From contig OX359246.1 of NCBI GenBank assembly GCA_947179485.1, positions 72,691,508 to 72,755,507 on the forward strand: a stretch of DNA of 64,000 nucleotides. Reading direction: 5' to 3'. Positions within the stretch are counted from its first letter, which is position 1. Every line of letters begins with the position of its first letter. The position numbers and the translations under genes were made by a program. The notes beneath the pieces are model-generated. The model made no database searches. It worked only from the letters and a program-made list of their open reading frames with translations, and was not told the DNA's origin. Origin of the DNA: Allacma fusca. Taxonomy: Eukaryota > Arthropoda > Collembola > Symphypleona > Sminthuridae. Below are positions 11,928 through 24,661 of the stretch, one piece after another.

Positions 11928-13299
11928 AACAAGCATGTGCATTTCATGTATGAGCATCAATGTATTGGATAATTGTATTGTATAAAACGATATATAATTA
12001 TTTTAAAACTCTTTATGAGGTATAGCATCCAATACGTGCTTACATTTTCTGCTGGGAAATACATTTCTTGTATTCCCAGCTTTTGAGATTTGTAAGTGTT
12101 TTCAATTCATGAATACAACGGACGCCAATCCATTTATGATGCAAAACTAGAAGGTCGATCAAACTTTGACCAGCTATTTTCCAGGCAGTAGATCCTCGTC
12201 AGGTAACTGTTTGAATATTTTGTACTTGTATTGCTACTTAGCCTTATTAGATGAACAAAATAGGTTGTGAGAGAATTTAAAGCATACAATATCACAATAT
12301 GTAGATACGTTCTCTTCTTGGCCCGTTGAAATAATGATTTCACACATAGCAAATAATACCATAACGGGAACGCTACGATGTAATAGATGACACTATTTAT
12401 TACTTTGGAAAATTTTGTTGTAATTCGATTTACTGGCTTTTGAGAGAATTACATACGCAAAATAATTTATTCATCATTTTGCTACGAATTTTCATTGTCA
12501 AAAGTAGGGACTTACTATTCTGATTTTTGATATATCGTTATAATCTAATATTTATGATTTCATGTTATTTTGTCATTTATTGATGTGTTACAAATAAAGA
12601 TTTACATAATACAATCGCATTTAGGTTATGTCAAATGACAATGTTTTGCAGTTTTTGCCCTCCCAGTTGCAAAGTCCCGAAATGCTTGCCCATTTTGGGG
12701 TAGCTTTAGAAAATGGCCTGTTTTTGGGCATTGCCATATGGTTCAAATTCGTTGTGATAAAAGTAGTTTTCTGACTTAATTGCGAGTAATTATCGATATT
12801 TAAAATATTTTAAAAATATTATTTACTATTGCCTTTAATGTATGTAGCCTTTGTTGTTACAAAAATAAAATTCCTGAAGATTTGGAAACGGGGGGTTTGA
12901 ACATGGGAAGTTGCTTCCATATGAGACAACTGCTCGGGGGCTTTTATGTCTTTTCCCGGAAACTACTTTTTAGAGGATTTGTCCATTTGTTATAGTTTTC
13001 TGTTTACAGTTTTTGACTTTCGTTTTGTAGATATTTATTTCATAATTTAATTATTTTCTGAGTTAAGGTGACATTGAAAGTTAACTATACTTTTGAATTA
13101 ATCAAAATACGCAATGGCTGCTCTATTCTATTTTTTATTTTTTACTCACTACATAATTATTTGTTGTTGTACTGTAGATGAAAGCCATACATGGTTCGAA
13201 AATGCATGTAGAAATAAATCTGCAAAGTAACATGTTTTAAGATTCATTCTATTTATCTACAATAAGGAAATAATAAGTTTGTGTATTAAATTTGTTTTT
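11928..13299. other. Intergenic, nothing firm
   Basis: AT-rich DNA. Around 12650-12750 a patch with GCCC and TTGGGCATT words recalls the AAAATGCCC-word element at 26813-27889, but no termini are seen. No gene recognised. Confidence 0.4.
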
Positions 13300-13307
13300 T
13301 GCATATG

Positions 13308-13606
13308 TTATTACACGGCGTTATACATGGCATAATTTTTATAAAAATCGTAATCATACCCGAAATATAATAATCATAGTAAATAGAAGCCATATTTATT
13401 GTATAATTTCCGACATAACGATGACGGAAAGTAACGTCTATTTGATATTTGCTAATGGTAACGGAAACTAATGCTAGTATATTTGTTTTGCTTTGTAGTA
13501 ACGGAACGGTAACTGAATTTTCCATACAATATTTAGTAATTTAATGGTAATTAACACCAATTTTAAATTTTATAGTATAATAGTGTAACATAACGTAACG
13601 AGAATG
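13308..13606. mobile_element. Probable degenerate hAT-type miniature element, TAACGG words
   Basis: The segment is flanked by an exact 8-bp repeat TGCATATG (13300-13307 and 13607-13614). Inside are GTAACGG/CATAACG words. Read inward, both ends carry CGTTAT at the same distance (11 bases) from the boundary, but the outermost bases do not match the hAT consensus. The flanking word is nearly palindromic, so chance is a real alternative. Confidence 0.4.
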
Positions 13607-13614
13607 TGCATATG

Positions 13615-14490
13615 CATCTCCGAATAATGAAAACAATTTTGGAAAAAAAAGTCGACAAAATTTTTCTTGAAACTAGAGGAAAAATAGTATCGCTATTTTG
13701 ATCAGATATTTTGTTTTGTTGTTCCTTTATAAGCCGGAAGAAGAAAAACAATATGGAAGATAAGTGTTTAGCCCATGAAATTGATAGGGGAGTTTTGCGC
13801 TGTTCCTGACGAATCTCAAGCTAGAATTATTATAAGAAATCAACAGGGTACGTCGTAAATATGCTTTCTGACTATTTCAAAAACTTGCCATAACCAGCTT
13901 TAGACCTTAACGTAAAACAGGTTACTCTTAAAAATTACACAAAATTGCTGTTTCAATTGTCGAAGTTCTGGAACGTCTGCTTGCTCTTAAAGTTTAAATA
14001 ATTATTGAGTTGGTCAGAATTGTATGTATGCGTATGCCAGAATATAAAATATTCAGAGTTTGTACAGTAGCGCCAGAAGATATAAATAAAATGTATTCGT
14101 TTTGACAATTTAGACAAATTGTCCTGCACGCATGCGCATGCGTACCATGCTTCAAATTATTACTTGATAAACGGCATTTTATTGGTTAACAAATTTGTTT
14201 ACCTGCTGTGAGACAAAATGATAAAATTATTTATTTATTTGAAATGTTTTTTTACCGGGGTAGTTTACAATTCTGTAGCTTAATAAGTTCGAAAATTACA
14301 CTCATAATACAACAACATTACAAACCATAGCAAAGAATTATGACAGCGTTACTCAATGAGTAGCCAACATCAAAAGGCCATCTGTGAACACTATTTTGAA
14401 GCCATTCTACACGTCCTATGTCTCCAAATGTTGAAACGTTTCCCTCCATAATAAGGCTGCCATTGTGATTGTTGATACTTAGAATTCTGA
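13615..14490. other. Intergenic, nothing recognised
   Basis: AT-rich sequence downstream of the TPPP gene. No exon or repeat was recognised apart from short A/T runs. Confidence 0.5.
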
Positions 14491-14496
14491 TTTATT
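14491..14496 (-). terminator. Polyadenylation signal of the TPPP gene
   Basis: TTTATT on the + strand reads AATAAA on the gene strand, 40 bases after the TAA stop codon at 14536-14538. Confidence 0.6.
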
Positions 14497-14535
14497 TTTA
14501 TGTAACGGATTCTTCGGAACGTTTGGAACTTTTGT

Positions 14536-15577
14536 TTACTTTGGGGGTGGAACTGGGGATGGGGATTTGCTCCCCTCCGACTTATCCCCCAGTTTTGTTT
14601 TAAAAGATGATGTATATCCGGAAGTATCCTTCACATCCCTTCGGCCCTCAATCCCACGGCCCTTTCCGGTGGAATCAAATCGTTCCTTGTGGGATCCGGT
14701 GTACTTGGATGTGTCCGTCAGTCGATCTACAACCCCTACATGAGTTGCTTTGGTGGCGGACGAGAGACCTGGTCTCCCACAATTTATGAGCTTATCCTCA
14801 AGTTCCTTCGGCTCAATCTTCTTTGCCGCCGCAAAATCTTCAATGTACTTCTTAAAGTCGTCAAAATTTATTTTCTTAGCAGTTCTGCAAGGGACAATAT
14901 TAACATATTGATAATTTCACACACTCCTAAAATCAACGAATGCCTTTTGTACATAATGCAACAATGTTAGGTCCTTCTGCTTACAATTAAGGGATCTGTC
15001 AATAAAGAAACGAAGGAGTTACAACAATATTTGCCGTATAAAGGATTTTCATATAATATTAAAGGGCTTGCTTCTACTTTGAATTTTTTGAGAAGTCTTT
15101 ACAGACTCACCTCATCACAACAAACTGACTAGAATGTCCCTAATAAAAAATCCCTTAGATTTTAAACTTGAAGACGTTTTCGTGGATATGAGCAAGAAGC
15201 TATTCATTATTTATAGTAAACAATCAAGTAATAGGTAGGTGACGTCAGAGACACAATTATTATGCATTGACCTCGTTTAGCTTGAGTCAACCGACTTCAG
15301 AGATCATTTTTATACGAACACTGTTTGTTTTGAATAATTATTAAGAACTCATTACTTACTTAAATTGCTTTTTAAAGTGAATAGAAGTATCTGTGGTAGT
15401 AATTTTTTTCCCATCAATAACATGGGCCTGCTTCATCCATTTGTCGCTGTTGGTCAAGGATATTTCCTTCCCATCCGAATTTTTATCCCCAAACCTGCTG
15501 AAGGCGGTGAACTGATCTTTTAAGGTGGGTTCTTGGGGTGCAGCCTTGTCGGCAGAGTCTTCAGCGGCGTCACCCAT
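14536..15577 (-). CDS. TPPP: Tubulin polymerization-promoting protein (TPPP/p25-alpha family)
   Basis: Two coding exons on the minus strand: 15577-15360 and 14884-14536, joined across a 475-bp intron (donor GTAAGT, acceptor TTGCAG). The join completes an AAA codon and gives 188 residues, near the usual 170-220. Members bind tubulin, bundle and stabilise microtubules, and are cytoplasmic; the Drosophila relative is called ringmaker. Seen: the p25-alpha core from about residue 18, with [33 protein letters not shown] and [17 protein letters not shown]; then [20 protein letters not shown]; and the hallmark C-terminal block [19 protein letters not shown]. The tail ends in a Pro-rich PSPVPPPK. The ATG follows a CAG acceptor directly (15578-15580), so at least one non-coding 5' exon lies upstream, beyond or within the mobile element at 15624. 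No frameshift or missing block is seen. Confidence 0.95.
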
Positions 15578-15623
15578 CTGAAAAGAAAGTGTGGAGGTAA
15601 TTTAGTTTCACTTCTCTCATATA

Positions 15624-16457
15624 CAGTAAAACCTGTATATAATGGCCGTTCATATAGTGGTTTCCTGTCAATAGTGGTCAAATTTGGCTTCCCGGTCCCA
15701 TCTCCTATCCTTTATCATAGGGAATTCCCTCTATATAATGGTTTTCTATATAGTGGTAACCTGTTCATAGTGGTCTAATGAGCATGCCCCTTCAGTTCAA
15801 AATACAGCTTAAAGCACCTGTATATAGTGGTCAACCAGTCAGAACGAAGGGATACAACTCGCGCAAACCCGAACCAATGACACAGCTGTTTGAGTTTAGT
15901 GCAACTAAAGGCATTTTGGGGCGTTTTTATCTCCAGCCGTTTAATATTGCATGTATTTGTACTAAATCAAACGATGGTTTATTGGCTATATTATTAGTCC
16001 TTTGAAGTATTTCAATTAATTAGTGGTTACTTTTAATCATTTTAAAAAATTATTATTAGCTTTAAAAGATCTCAGATGATTTAATCATCCTGAGGTAATT
16101 CGAAACGAAACTTCGTCGAATAAATAGGTCGACAAATATTTTTACCCAATTTCTCTATGGAAAATGCCTAAAAGGCAAGGTGCTTTGAAGATCATTGCAG
16201 TATTCTTCAAGATTCCCTTGGCAAGGTGAAAATTCGAAGTCTCAATTAGAAGTAAATTAGTGATTATTTTTAAAAAAGTGTAAAATTGCTGGTTGTCAAT
16301 AACATATGCAATTCAAACTGCTGGATTCCTGCTCGTATGCCTGTATATGTATGTTTATATAGTGACTTTTGACCACTATATACTTATACAGTGGTCCCTG
16401 TCTATAGTGGTCAAATTTCGGCGTCCCTAGGAAAACCATTATATACAGGTTTTACTG
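15624..16457. mobile_element. pogo/Tigger-like non-autonomous element, 834 bp
   Basis: The terminal inverted repeat CAGTAAAACCTGTATATAAT is perfect and runs about 22 bp, with TA duplications at 15622-15623 and 16458-16459. TATAGTGGTCAAATTT words recur in both ends in opposite orientation. There is no transposase. It lies 46 bp upstream of the TPPP start exon, so it is in that gene's 5' intron or its promoter region. Its short frames (15533-16005) follow the repeat words. Confidence 0.85.
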
Positions 16458-16459
16458 TA

Positions 16460-19400
16460 TATACATAATTACACGGGTACGGGGTTCCTATTCACGTTTG
16501 CTCTCCTTTTTCACAAATTAGTAAATTCCCTTTAAAATATTCCATGTAGTAGGAAATTACTTCTAGGCGAATAGTATTTGCGGTCACATGGAATATAATT
16601 TTACAACTTCGCACTTTTTGTTTTCATTCCGGAGTAAATTTCTTCAGAATGTGTTTTGACTTTTGACTCGCATTTGTAGGAAATGTTGTGGGCTTTCCAT
16701 AGATTTGAGTGGTTACCCTTGGTTGGAAATTGTAGACATGCAAAAATGTATAGAGCTATATAGGTTAGAAAAAAATTCACTTCAGGAGTGTAATAATTCA
16801 AAGAAACTACGCTGGTGAAATTTCTGGCAACTCCACAATTTTATCAGGGCTGAACCAGCCGTTATAAAAAATACTTTAAATGATCAGCGTATGTATGTCA
16901 AAAAAATTACTGTAACAGGAGGAAAGGCTCAAGATGGAAGATAGCATTAACGTAAAGGAAGCATGTCCCCCGTGTTTTCCTCTGTTATTTCTGAGACTGA
17001 ATTTCTTCCAACTTTGTCCCGGACTCTTGCCAGGAATGTCCGCAATTCCCAGTGTAATCACCTAAGAAATTCCTTTCTGAAACGTTTATACAATTTTGTA
17101 CAAAACAGCATGGACAATTTCTTTTTGTCCTAAAATGTTGACTACCTCTTAAAGTTTTTTTTAAAGTTGCTCAAATATTCCCCACTTCCCCTGTTATTTC
17201 CAGCCCATGTTCCCCCCGGAAAATTATTTCAAAAAGAAAACAAAATTCGCTATAAAATAGTGGGAATTGCTCATTTCCCAGGTTACTTCCTCATATGGAA
17301 TACAGGGTGTCAACCATCAGGATATCCCTGTACAAATATGCTTTCTAAACCCTACAAACCCAAGAGCAAAAATGTAGCTCACATAGCATCCTCTATCTGC
17401 CCTCAGAATTATGGTAACCCACTTCTCAGCTTCTAACCTTGGAATATCACCATGTACGTTCCATAATGCAGAAACGTACAGAAATATTTGCTAATCTTCT
17501 ATTATAATGGACGTACTTATATATGTGTTTCTAATCCAATAATAAAACACTTAAGTTAATCCTAAGGATAGCAAGACTCTTCCCCCTAACATTTTGTAAA
17601 TATCCACATTCTTTCAGCAGTCTATCGCAGACAATCATAATTTTACCCCAATTGTAAAAAATATCAATTGTATTACAATTAAATACACAAAAAATACAAG
17701 GAGTAGTAAATACCTCAAAGAAAAAAACATTCAAAGCCCTCCACTATGAGAGCATCAAAAAATATTACTTATTTTTACCTGTAAAATGATACAAACCACC
17801 TAAATCTCGAGCCTTATAATAGTAAATTGATTGGACTTTAGAAAAGAAAGTTTCTAGTCGTAGCTCCTTCCAAATATGTCACTTACATTGAATTAAGTAG
17901 CGGGACCTCCTCGGGAAAAATCAAGTATCAAGTACAGTAGCTCCGACTCTCTCACAAAAATGTCAACGGAATTCTTTTGGGCTCAGACTAAAAATGTTTA
18001 CACAATAATCCAAACCAGCGGAATCCTATATGGAGTCACTTCCTCACTTGGAAAATAAACCTAAAATAAGACAAAATCAGAGCTCCGCTCTTGTCAAGAA
18101 GGGAGTGTGGACAAGTTGTTGGATGTGGGAGATTTGAGGACGAAAATAGATCAAATCCAGAAAGCTTGGGACCGCGTCTCCTCCAGCACAGTAGTGTATT
18201 GGGGGGATGTTATCTTTCTTGATACTTGTAACCCAGTGCAATGTGGGGAATTTGGTCTGCGGCACTCACTCCACTAAAAATGTATTCCTCCTATTATACA
18301 CGTAGTATATACATATGCTTATGCACACCCGTATGATGACTAGGACTCTAAAATTAACTCACATCTCTTAGAGGCACTTATTATGTTCTCCGGATGTGCC
18401 TATAAAATCCTCAACTAGTGTGTGTTTGTATACGTCCGTGAGTCATAATGAGTTATGATGACATGCCCAGAGATAAACATGACATATGTTGGGGAGACCA
18501 TATGTATGTAATTACATGGGTTAAATGGGACTCTCTCTCTCTCTGTAGTACCTCCTGGATGTTTTACTACAAATTACTTACAGGCGGTGCGAGGCTCTCA
18601 TCATCCAAAACTTACTGATACTACCACATACATATACAGAACACACTGGCCATCAAACAATAAAAACGAGTGGAAGTGCTAATTTGTGTAAATAAATGCA
18701 CTCTGCAGGAGAAGGAGAGGTGATGTCAGCGGACTCGTACTATTACTATTACAACTGCCTCTGAATTATCTCGGGGACTTTCAATGGAATGGCCTCAGTT
18801 TTCTATTAAACCTAATCAGTCCTGCACACAGGCTCCCATTAGGTATTTCAAGAACGTCCAACCACAAATAATTACCCTATGATCATCTCAATACACTGGA
18901 CAGAGTTGAGAGTCTCTCTCTCATTACCACAGACTCTTTGCAATAGTTGAGAGACCTATACCTATATAAATATATATATAGTAGATAGCGATAGCAATTC
19001 CTGGGTGCTCATGGGATCCTTCCCTACAGTAGATACCTGTATGATTGTATGTATGTATGTATATACAATGAAAGTTTGACACAACTGTAAAGAAGAGCTA
19101 CATTTTTAAATGGATAATTCTGGGGACCATGTACACAACTTAGGGCTCAAATGTCAATTTGTTTGTCAGTCAAAGGCTTGGAAATGATTGGATAACACGG
19201 GGTTGTTGGGGCTCAGGCCATGTATACCGACCATGAAAGAATTTATCCTTATCTGCAGGAACAATGAGTGAGATTCTCCCGACAGTTTGCATTTTGATTG
19301 TGATTTATAGGCAAATAATGACACCTCCCACATAACCGCACGAAATGTCATCCCGATGAGGTTTTAGTTGTAGAGAGATACAGAGAGTATACATTAGTAA

Positions 19401-22400
19401 CACATATTAAATTACTGATTAATTAATAAGCTTCCCATATGCTATTTTCCTTAAATTTTGACACTTTAGAATGTCCTAAATTCCTCGGAACTGAAAATGA
19501 GTCCCTCGGTTTGAAGCCTCATTTTGGCTCTCTTATATGAGGATGGCTAAATTTTAAATCCGAATTTTATATCGTGTAGTTTTTTAAGGATGTCTCCTGT
19601 GAAAATGGTACTTCAGTAATTATAGGTAATAGGTTCGTATTGTAATGATCCAGCTGCGTTTTATCATTTGCTCACACGTCATCACCACAGAGTGAAGATA
19701 GTTTGATTCTATGGCTATAAGCGCTGCGCTCAGCCCTCGTGATGAAGATTATTATTATTGGAAATGCGAAATGACTGAATTGTCAATATTGCAACTTGCA
19801 ATTATTATCGTATGAAATTCTAGATTGGTAAGTGTAATGCTATGAGAATTGAATCAATGAATGTTAAATGTGCTGCGGATGAGGATATGCTGACTATACC
19901 TGACTGATCCTGCCATTCTAGAATCAGATTTTTTCGAATAAAGACGTACACTTTCGTTATAATATGTAATTTACATTTGATGTTTACAATAATTAGAAGG
20001 ATTTTACTGTAGTCATATAACCAGGCATGGAGAAACACAATTCTGCACATCACACAAGGCTACTAATCCCATTGAGCAGTAAGTTGTGGGACAGAAAGCT
20101 CCTTACATAAATCTACTTACGCCCCGTATGCACGAGTGATTTTAAAATTCCGGTAATAAATAATAACTAATGTTAATAATGAAGTTAAGTATTCCTGACT
20201 GACGTGACAGTAGTTTCGAATGAAGTTATGGTTGTAGTGGCACTCACAATAATCTATGTATATGTGCAGACTATGCGGACGGACCACTTTGACATAATTG
20301 CCCTCATATCCCTTGTAACTTCCCAGCGGAGGAACCCCAGGAATTCAGTCATCACTATATTTATAATCCTAGAGTTGGACTCTGGTGCCATAACACATCA
20401 TAGTAGTTCTGATTTACAAATTATAGTTTCTGTGAAAGTCATCCACGGTCCATTATGTTACTTGACTGAATTTGCATGTACATATATATGTAAATCCCTA
20501 GCGATAGCTAGCAGCCTCTTTAAATCAATAACTATACAGCCGGGGTAGATACAGGACTTGAGAAAGGTGTGGAAAGACAGGATTTTAATTTCTGTCACGT
20601 CACCCTGTTACTGTAACGTCTTAGGAAGGGAGAATGCTAATTTTGAGTGCTAGAACAACACTTGCACAATAGCACACTCTTGAAGAGGAACTGCTTCCAT
20701 AACATCTGACAATTATGTTTGAATTAACACTCAACTTTTTCCCTGCCTTGTTTACCATCCTCATGAAAGCCTCCCATAATAATAATTCTGAGGATTCATC
20801 AGTATAGTGAGTTTTTGTATATATGCAGTTGTTTATTGTGACATTTCGTAAGTTTATTTGTTTTTAATGTGTCATAATCGGATTAGAATAATGTAAGGGA
20901 TCGGAGGTAAAAAGCTGGCTTGGAGCAAGAGCAACAAAAAGGTAGTTTCATTGGGCTCGACCATTAAAGTAATGGTTATGTCTCAGTTTAAGTGATCGTC
21001 AAGTCAGAAAAATAGGAAGCGTAAACTATACACACGTAAACTATACTTTACTCATCAGAGACTAGAGATACATACAACGATACAAGGTACATGGATGATT
21101 TCGTACTTGTAACAGAAGTCGTTTTGTAAAGGAAATTAAAGTGACGTCACCTCTCTGGGCCCCATCAAACTTGACGTGGGAAAGGTCAATTTGAAATCCC
21201 TACCTATTATTTTTGACACTATTTCACAATTTTATGATGATTAGAGTTTGCAAGGACAATTGCCAATTCAAATGGGGTGGAAATCGCATCTCTCCATCTC
21301 TTTATACACTCTGTTCACGCCAAAGGAACTTGTTAATTATTATTAGTAATGACTGTTTAATGCAAGCAACACATGCCTCCATGAGAGATAGCGTATAAAC
21401 AGGACTCACAGGTACTCTCACAACAGGGGAAGACACTTCACTGCAGAATTATAGCTTGGAGCAATTCTAATAGTTACTTTAATTATTATTGTAAACTCTC
21501 TTCAAAACAAAACACTCTATGCTGTGTGAGAAAGTGGACATATTATATATTATTATACTATTATATACATACATACATACATAAGAGGTGTAGACGTGCG
21601 GGACGGTCCTTGAGGAAATCAGATTTGGTTAGGGAAATTTGCTTAAGGTTTGGGGAAAACTGGAACTATCTTAAGCTTTTGACACACGAAATTAGTAGGG
21701 ATTCGTGTCTTTAAGTGCGTTTTGCCCCAATTGTTACGTATGTATATAATTGTTTCTTGTGAAATATATATGGTACAAGCCTATAGCTGCTATTCTCTAA
21801 TCAAAGTGGATTGTTCAGTTAGTTCGTATTTCCTTGTCGAAGCATATGGATTTTGTCACACTCGAACACAAAAATGTTCAACCTCGCTCTCAAAATCGGT
21901 TGGTGAACTGATGTTCACTCAACCTTTGCCTCAATTCTGGGCTTAAGTCAAATCTGCACTGGCACTCCCTATTTGAGTAGTAGTATAATTTTCCATTAAA
22001 ATCCAACAATATTGTAGGCACTGGTTTAAAGCGAATCCAGTAATCTTTAATCTTTAAATTTGATTGGGATTATAGTGATCAATGCGCGGATCAACCAGGA
22101 CCAAGGATGTAAAAATTGTGTGCGGAAATTGAGGGCAGGCTGAAATACGGGAGCTAATTGAATACTTGCGCCCGACTATTGGGATGAGGGTTCCAAAGGC
22201 TTGATGAACAGAGAGACTTTTCACAGCTTGCCCCAAATCATATTGGATGACCGACTGATAAATTTATCCCGACAAGGCAGGACCCTGCCACACTTCCACA
22301 CAACGTTACTGAGGTTCAAATATTGTCCCAACTTCAAATCTTCCTATGGATTCTTCTACCTTTGTCAGAAGCTGAATGTCTTCTGAAGGAAATTTACTGT

Positions 22401-22689
22401 AAAGATGAAGCCTCCTCATAAATTCCGGACATCCTCGTTCCGCACCTCATTGCTTGAAATTGGTGGCAAGTTTTGACATGCTCAGAATGTTGCGCGCAGT
22501 GATTCGTTTGCATTACATTTTAAGGTCCATCAAATTTGCTTCAAACTCAACTGTCAACAATAATTTTTTTAAACAACATTTTTTAAATAAAACATTGGAG
22601 TAATTACATTACAGAATGAGACAAAACTATTGTCTCAGAGTAGATATTCATGTGGGTCATTTGAAATCAGAAAATTGGCTTTAAAAATG
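16460..22689. other. 6-kb gene-free stretch
   Basis: No coding exon could be supported on either strand. It holds scattered simple repeats (a CT run near 18532, TATA runs near 18966, GTAT repeats near 19050), and otherwise unremarkable AT-rich DNA. The 5' non-coding exon and promoter of the TPPP gene should lie in its left part, but no clear core promoter was identified. Confidence 0.45.
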
Positions 22690-22695
22690 TTTATT
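22690..22695 (-). terminator. Candidate polyadenylation signal of cyclase-like copy 2
   Basis: TTTATT on the + strand reads AATAAA on the gene strand, 155 bases downstream of the stop codon at 22851-22853. Confidence 0.4.
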
Positions 22696-22850
22696 ATCAC
22701 ATTATTATAGAATCACGCCTGCGAATTTTTTAATGGACTTGTAACTTGTGAACAAGTCTTACCAGCCACTATAAATCCTGGAAATGAATCTATAGTAAGT
22801 TAGAGAAAAATTGTAAAATTACGGAAAACAGGAAAACAGACACCAACGAA

Positions 22851-23897
22851 TTAAAGAAATTCAGGGGTAGCTGCCAGCGCACCCACGATTAAAATGGTTG
22901 ACAAAGCTTTTCCGCCCCACAGAACACCATGTCTGTCCCCCCACATTGCATCTGGTGGGAAACTTCCGTCCTGTTCTTGCATTCCGAGTAAAATTTCAGA
23001 AATCTCTTGTAAATGGTCTGTCTGGTCTAGATTTGTCAATGCCAGCAATACTAATGCGTAATCCAAGGGAAACCGACAATCCTGGATGGAATTTTTAATG
23101 GCGGCGAGAAGAACTGTTCTGAATTTTGCTTGTACTTCGGAGTCCATGCCAGCAAAGTTAGAGCAATAGTACAAAAACGCGTAACAATTTGGGTAGTACA
23201 ACGTTCCCCGCTTCCAGTTTCCTGACTTGAGCCAATCAAACACGTAACTTTCCGTCTTTTCCAATTTTGATTCTTCTCCGAGCGTGTAGGCAAGATGTAA
23301 AACGTTGGCGCATGTGCAGGCACAGATAGTCCCCTTCCTGCGTTCTTCAGTTATTGGTTTGAAATGAAGTTCAACTACGCCGTTGTCAGTCACATTCCCA
23401 AATACGGTCTTCGCCACAGGTAAAATGCTGTCTTTCGTTACAAGACCTGCTTTCAAAAGTGTGGTGTAGCCCAGTGATGTAGTGTCGACTTCGCTTGGAT
23501 ATATCGATTCATTTACAAAATAGTTGAGTGTTTCCAATTTTGATGGATGTAAGCAGTCTTCGAGTTTTGATCGAACTGCAGGAGCAAAGTGCTCCCCCAG
23601 GAGATCCAGAGCAAGGTAGTGGGTAAATTTTTCGGGTTGGCCACCATATTTGTGGTGATAGGTATTCGTAAAGTTAATCCTGTCTTTTGTGTACGAAGTT
23701 GAGGAAAATGCCCAGGGCTTGTTTCCAAACAAGGTCTCCAAGTAACTCAAACCTCTGTCAATGGCGGACTCCAACCTATTTGAATCTGAAAAATAATATT
23801 TGTTTCAGGTTGTAATGGGATTGTTAATGGACGTCAAAGGGAAAAGATAGAAAATAAAAATTACAAATGATTGGGAATAATAACATTTATCTTCCAT
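22851..23897 (-). CDS. Terpenoid-cyclase-like single-domain protein, copy 2
   Basis: Minus strand. Exon 2 is 23785-22851 after TTTTTCAG. The best exon 1 is 23897-23885 (ATGGAAGATAAAT, donor GTTATT, intron 99 bp), giving 315 residues and the same intron phase as copy 1. The alternative ATGGAAG exon, exactly parallel to copy 1, would need an AT donor in place of GT. The protein parallels copy 1 throughout: DRGLSYLETLF near the start, EVDTT at residues 103-107 where copy 1 has DVDTT, the Cys-rich TICACTCANVLHLAY block, VFDWLKSGNWKRGTLYYPN, and the QW-like QEQDGSFPPDAMWGDRHG. The first acidic residue of the DxDTT motif is Glu here, which may alter activity. No stop or frameshift interrupts it, so it looks like a live gene. 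Opposite orientation and about 11 kb spacing from copy 1 mean it is not a simple tandem duplicate. Confidence 0.82.
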
Positions 23898-24653
23898 TAT
23901 TACTGTGACCTTCTGAAAGCCTCTCTGTTGGAACGGAAGGTAATTATTCTTCCAAATGTGAGCACAAACAGAAACACTTTGCTTGCCGGAGTTGTCCCCA
24001 AACTCTTCTGAAATTTTGCGAAACGAAGTAATTGTTTTTGAAAATCGTCTTTATTAATTTATGAATTTTTTTTATACCATTTACTGTAATTCTCTAGAAT
24101 GACACCCGGGTTAATTCTGCACAGACACGATTTATTTCAGTGGTATACATGAAGATGTGAGATACAAACTGAAATACGCTTATTGTTTTCGACATTAACA
24201 TTCGTTTTACGCCTTTATAAATTACTTTTATCGTCTGGATATCTGGTTGTCTGTCATCATGATACTACTCAACAAATGTCCTCAGACAGTTCAAACGTTT
24301 TACAGTGAAACGTTTCCTAATTAATCGGAACCCTTGTAGACGTTTGAGACATCCATTCGACCTAATATATACGCGTCGCCGTCAGAGGCGCTGTACCAGG
24401 TACAAATGTTCGCGCACAAAATCTTTGTTGACGTTGTTACAACTTCAACCGATAGAAGTCGCCTCCCCTTTGTGATTTATCATTTTGGGTATTCCGACAT
24501 GGAATTTGACATTTGTCTGGCAATGCTGAACACTGTTACTCCTAAATTTAAAAATAATATAAATTTTAGATGGTTTTTGAAAATATTTCGATTCCTATAG
24601 AGTTTTGTAAAGTAAGCTGATTCCAGTTTGTATCTCACATCTTCAGATATGTA
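23898..24653. other. Upstream region of cyclase-like copy 2
   Basis: AT-rich DNA holding the presumed promoter. A TATAAAAAA box on the minus strand (24076-24068) lies about 180 bases before the ATG, but no good TCAGT initiator sits at the expected distance, so the promoter is less certain than that of copy 1. Nothing else recognised. Confidence 0.35.
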
Positions 24654-24661
24654 CCACAACG

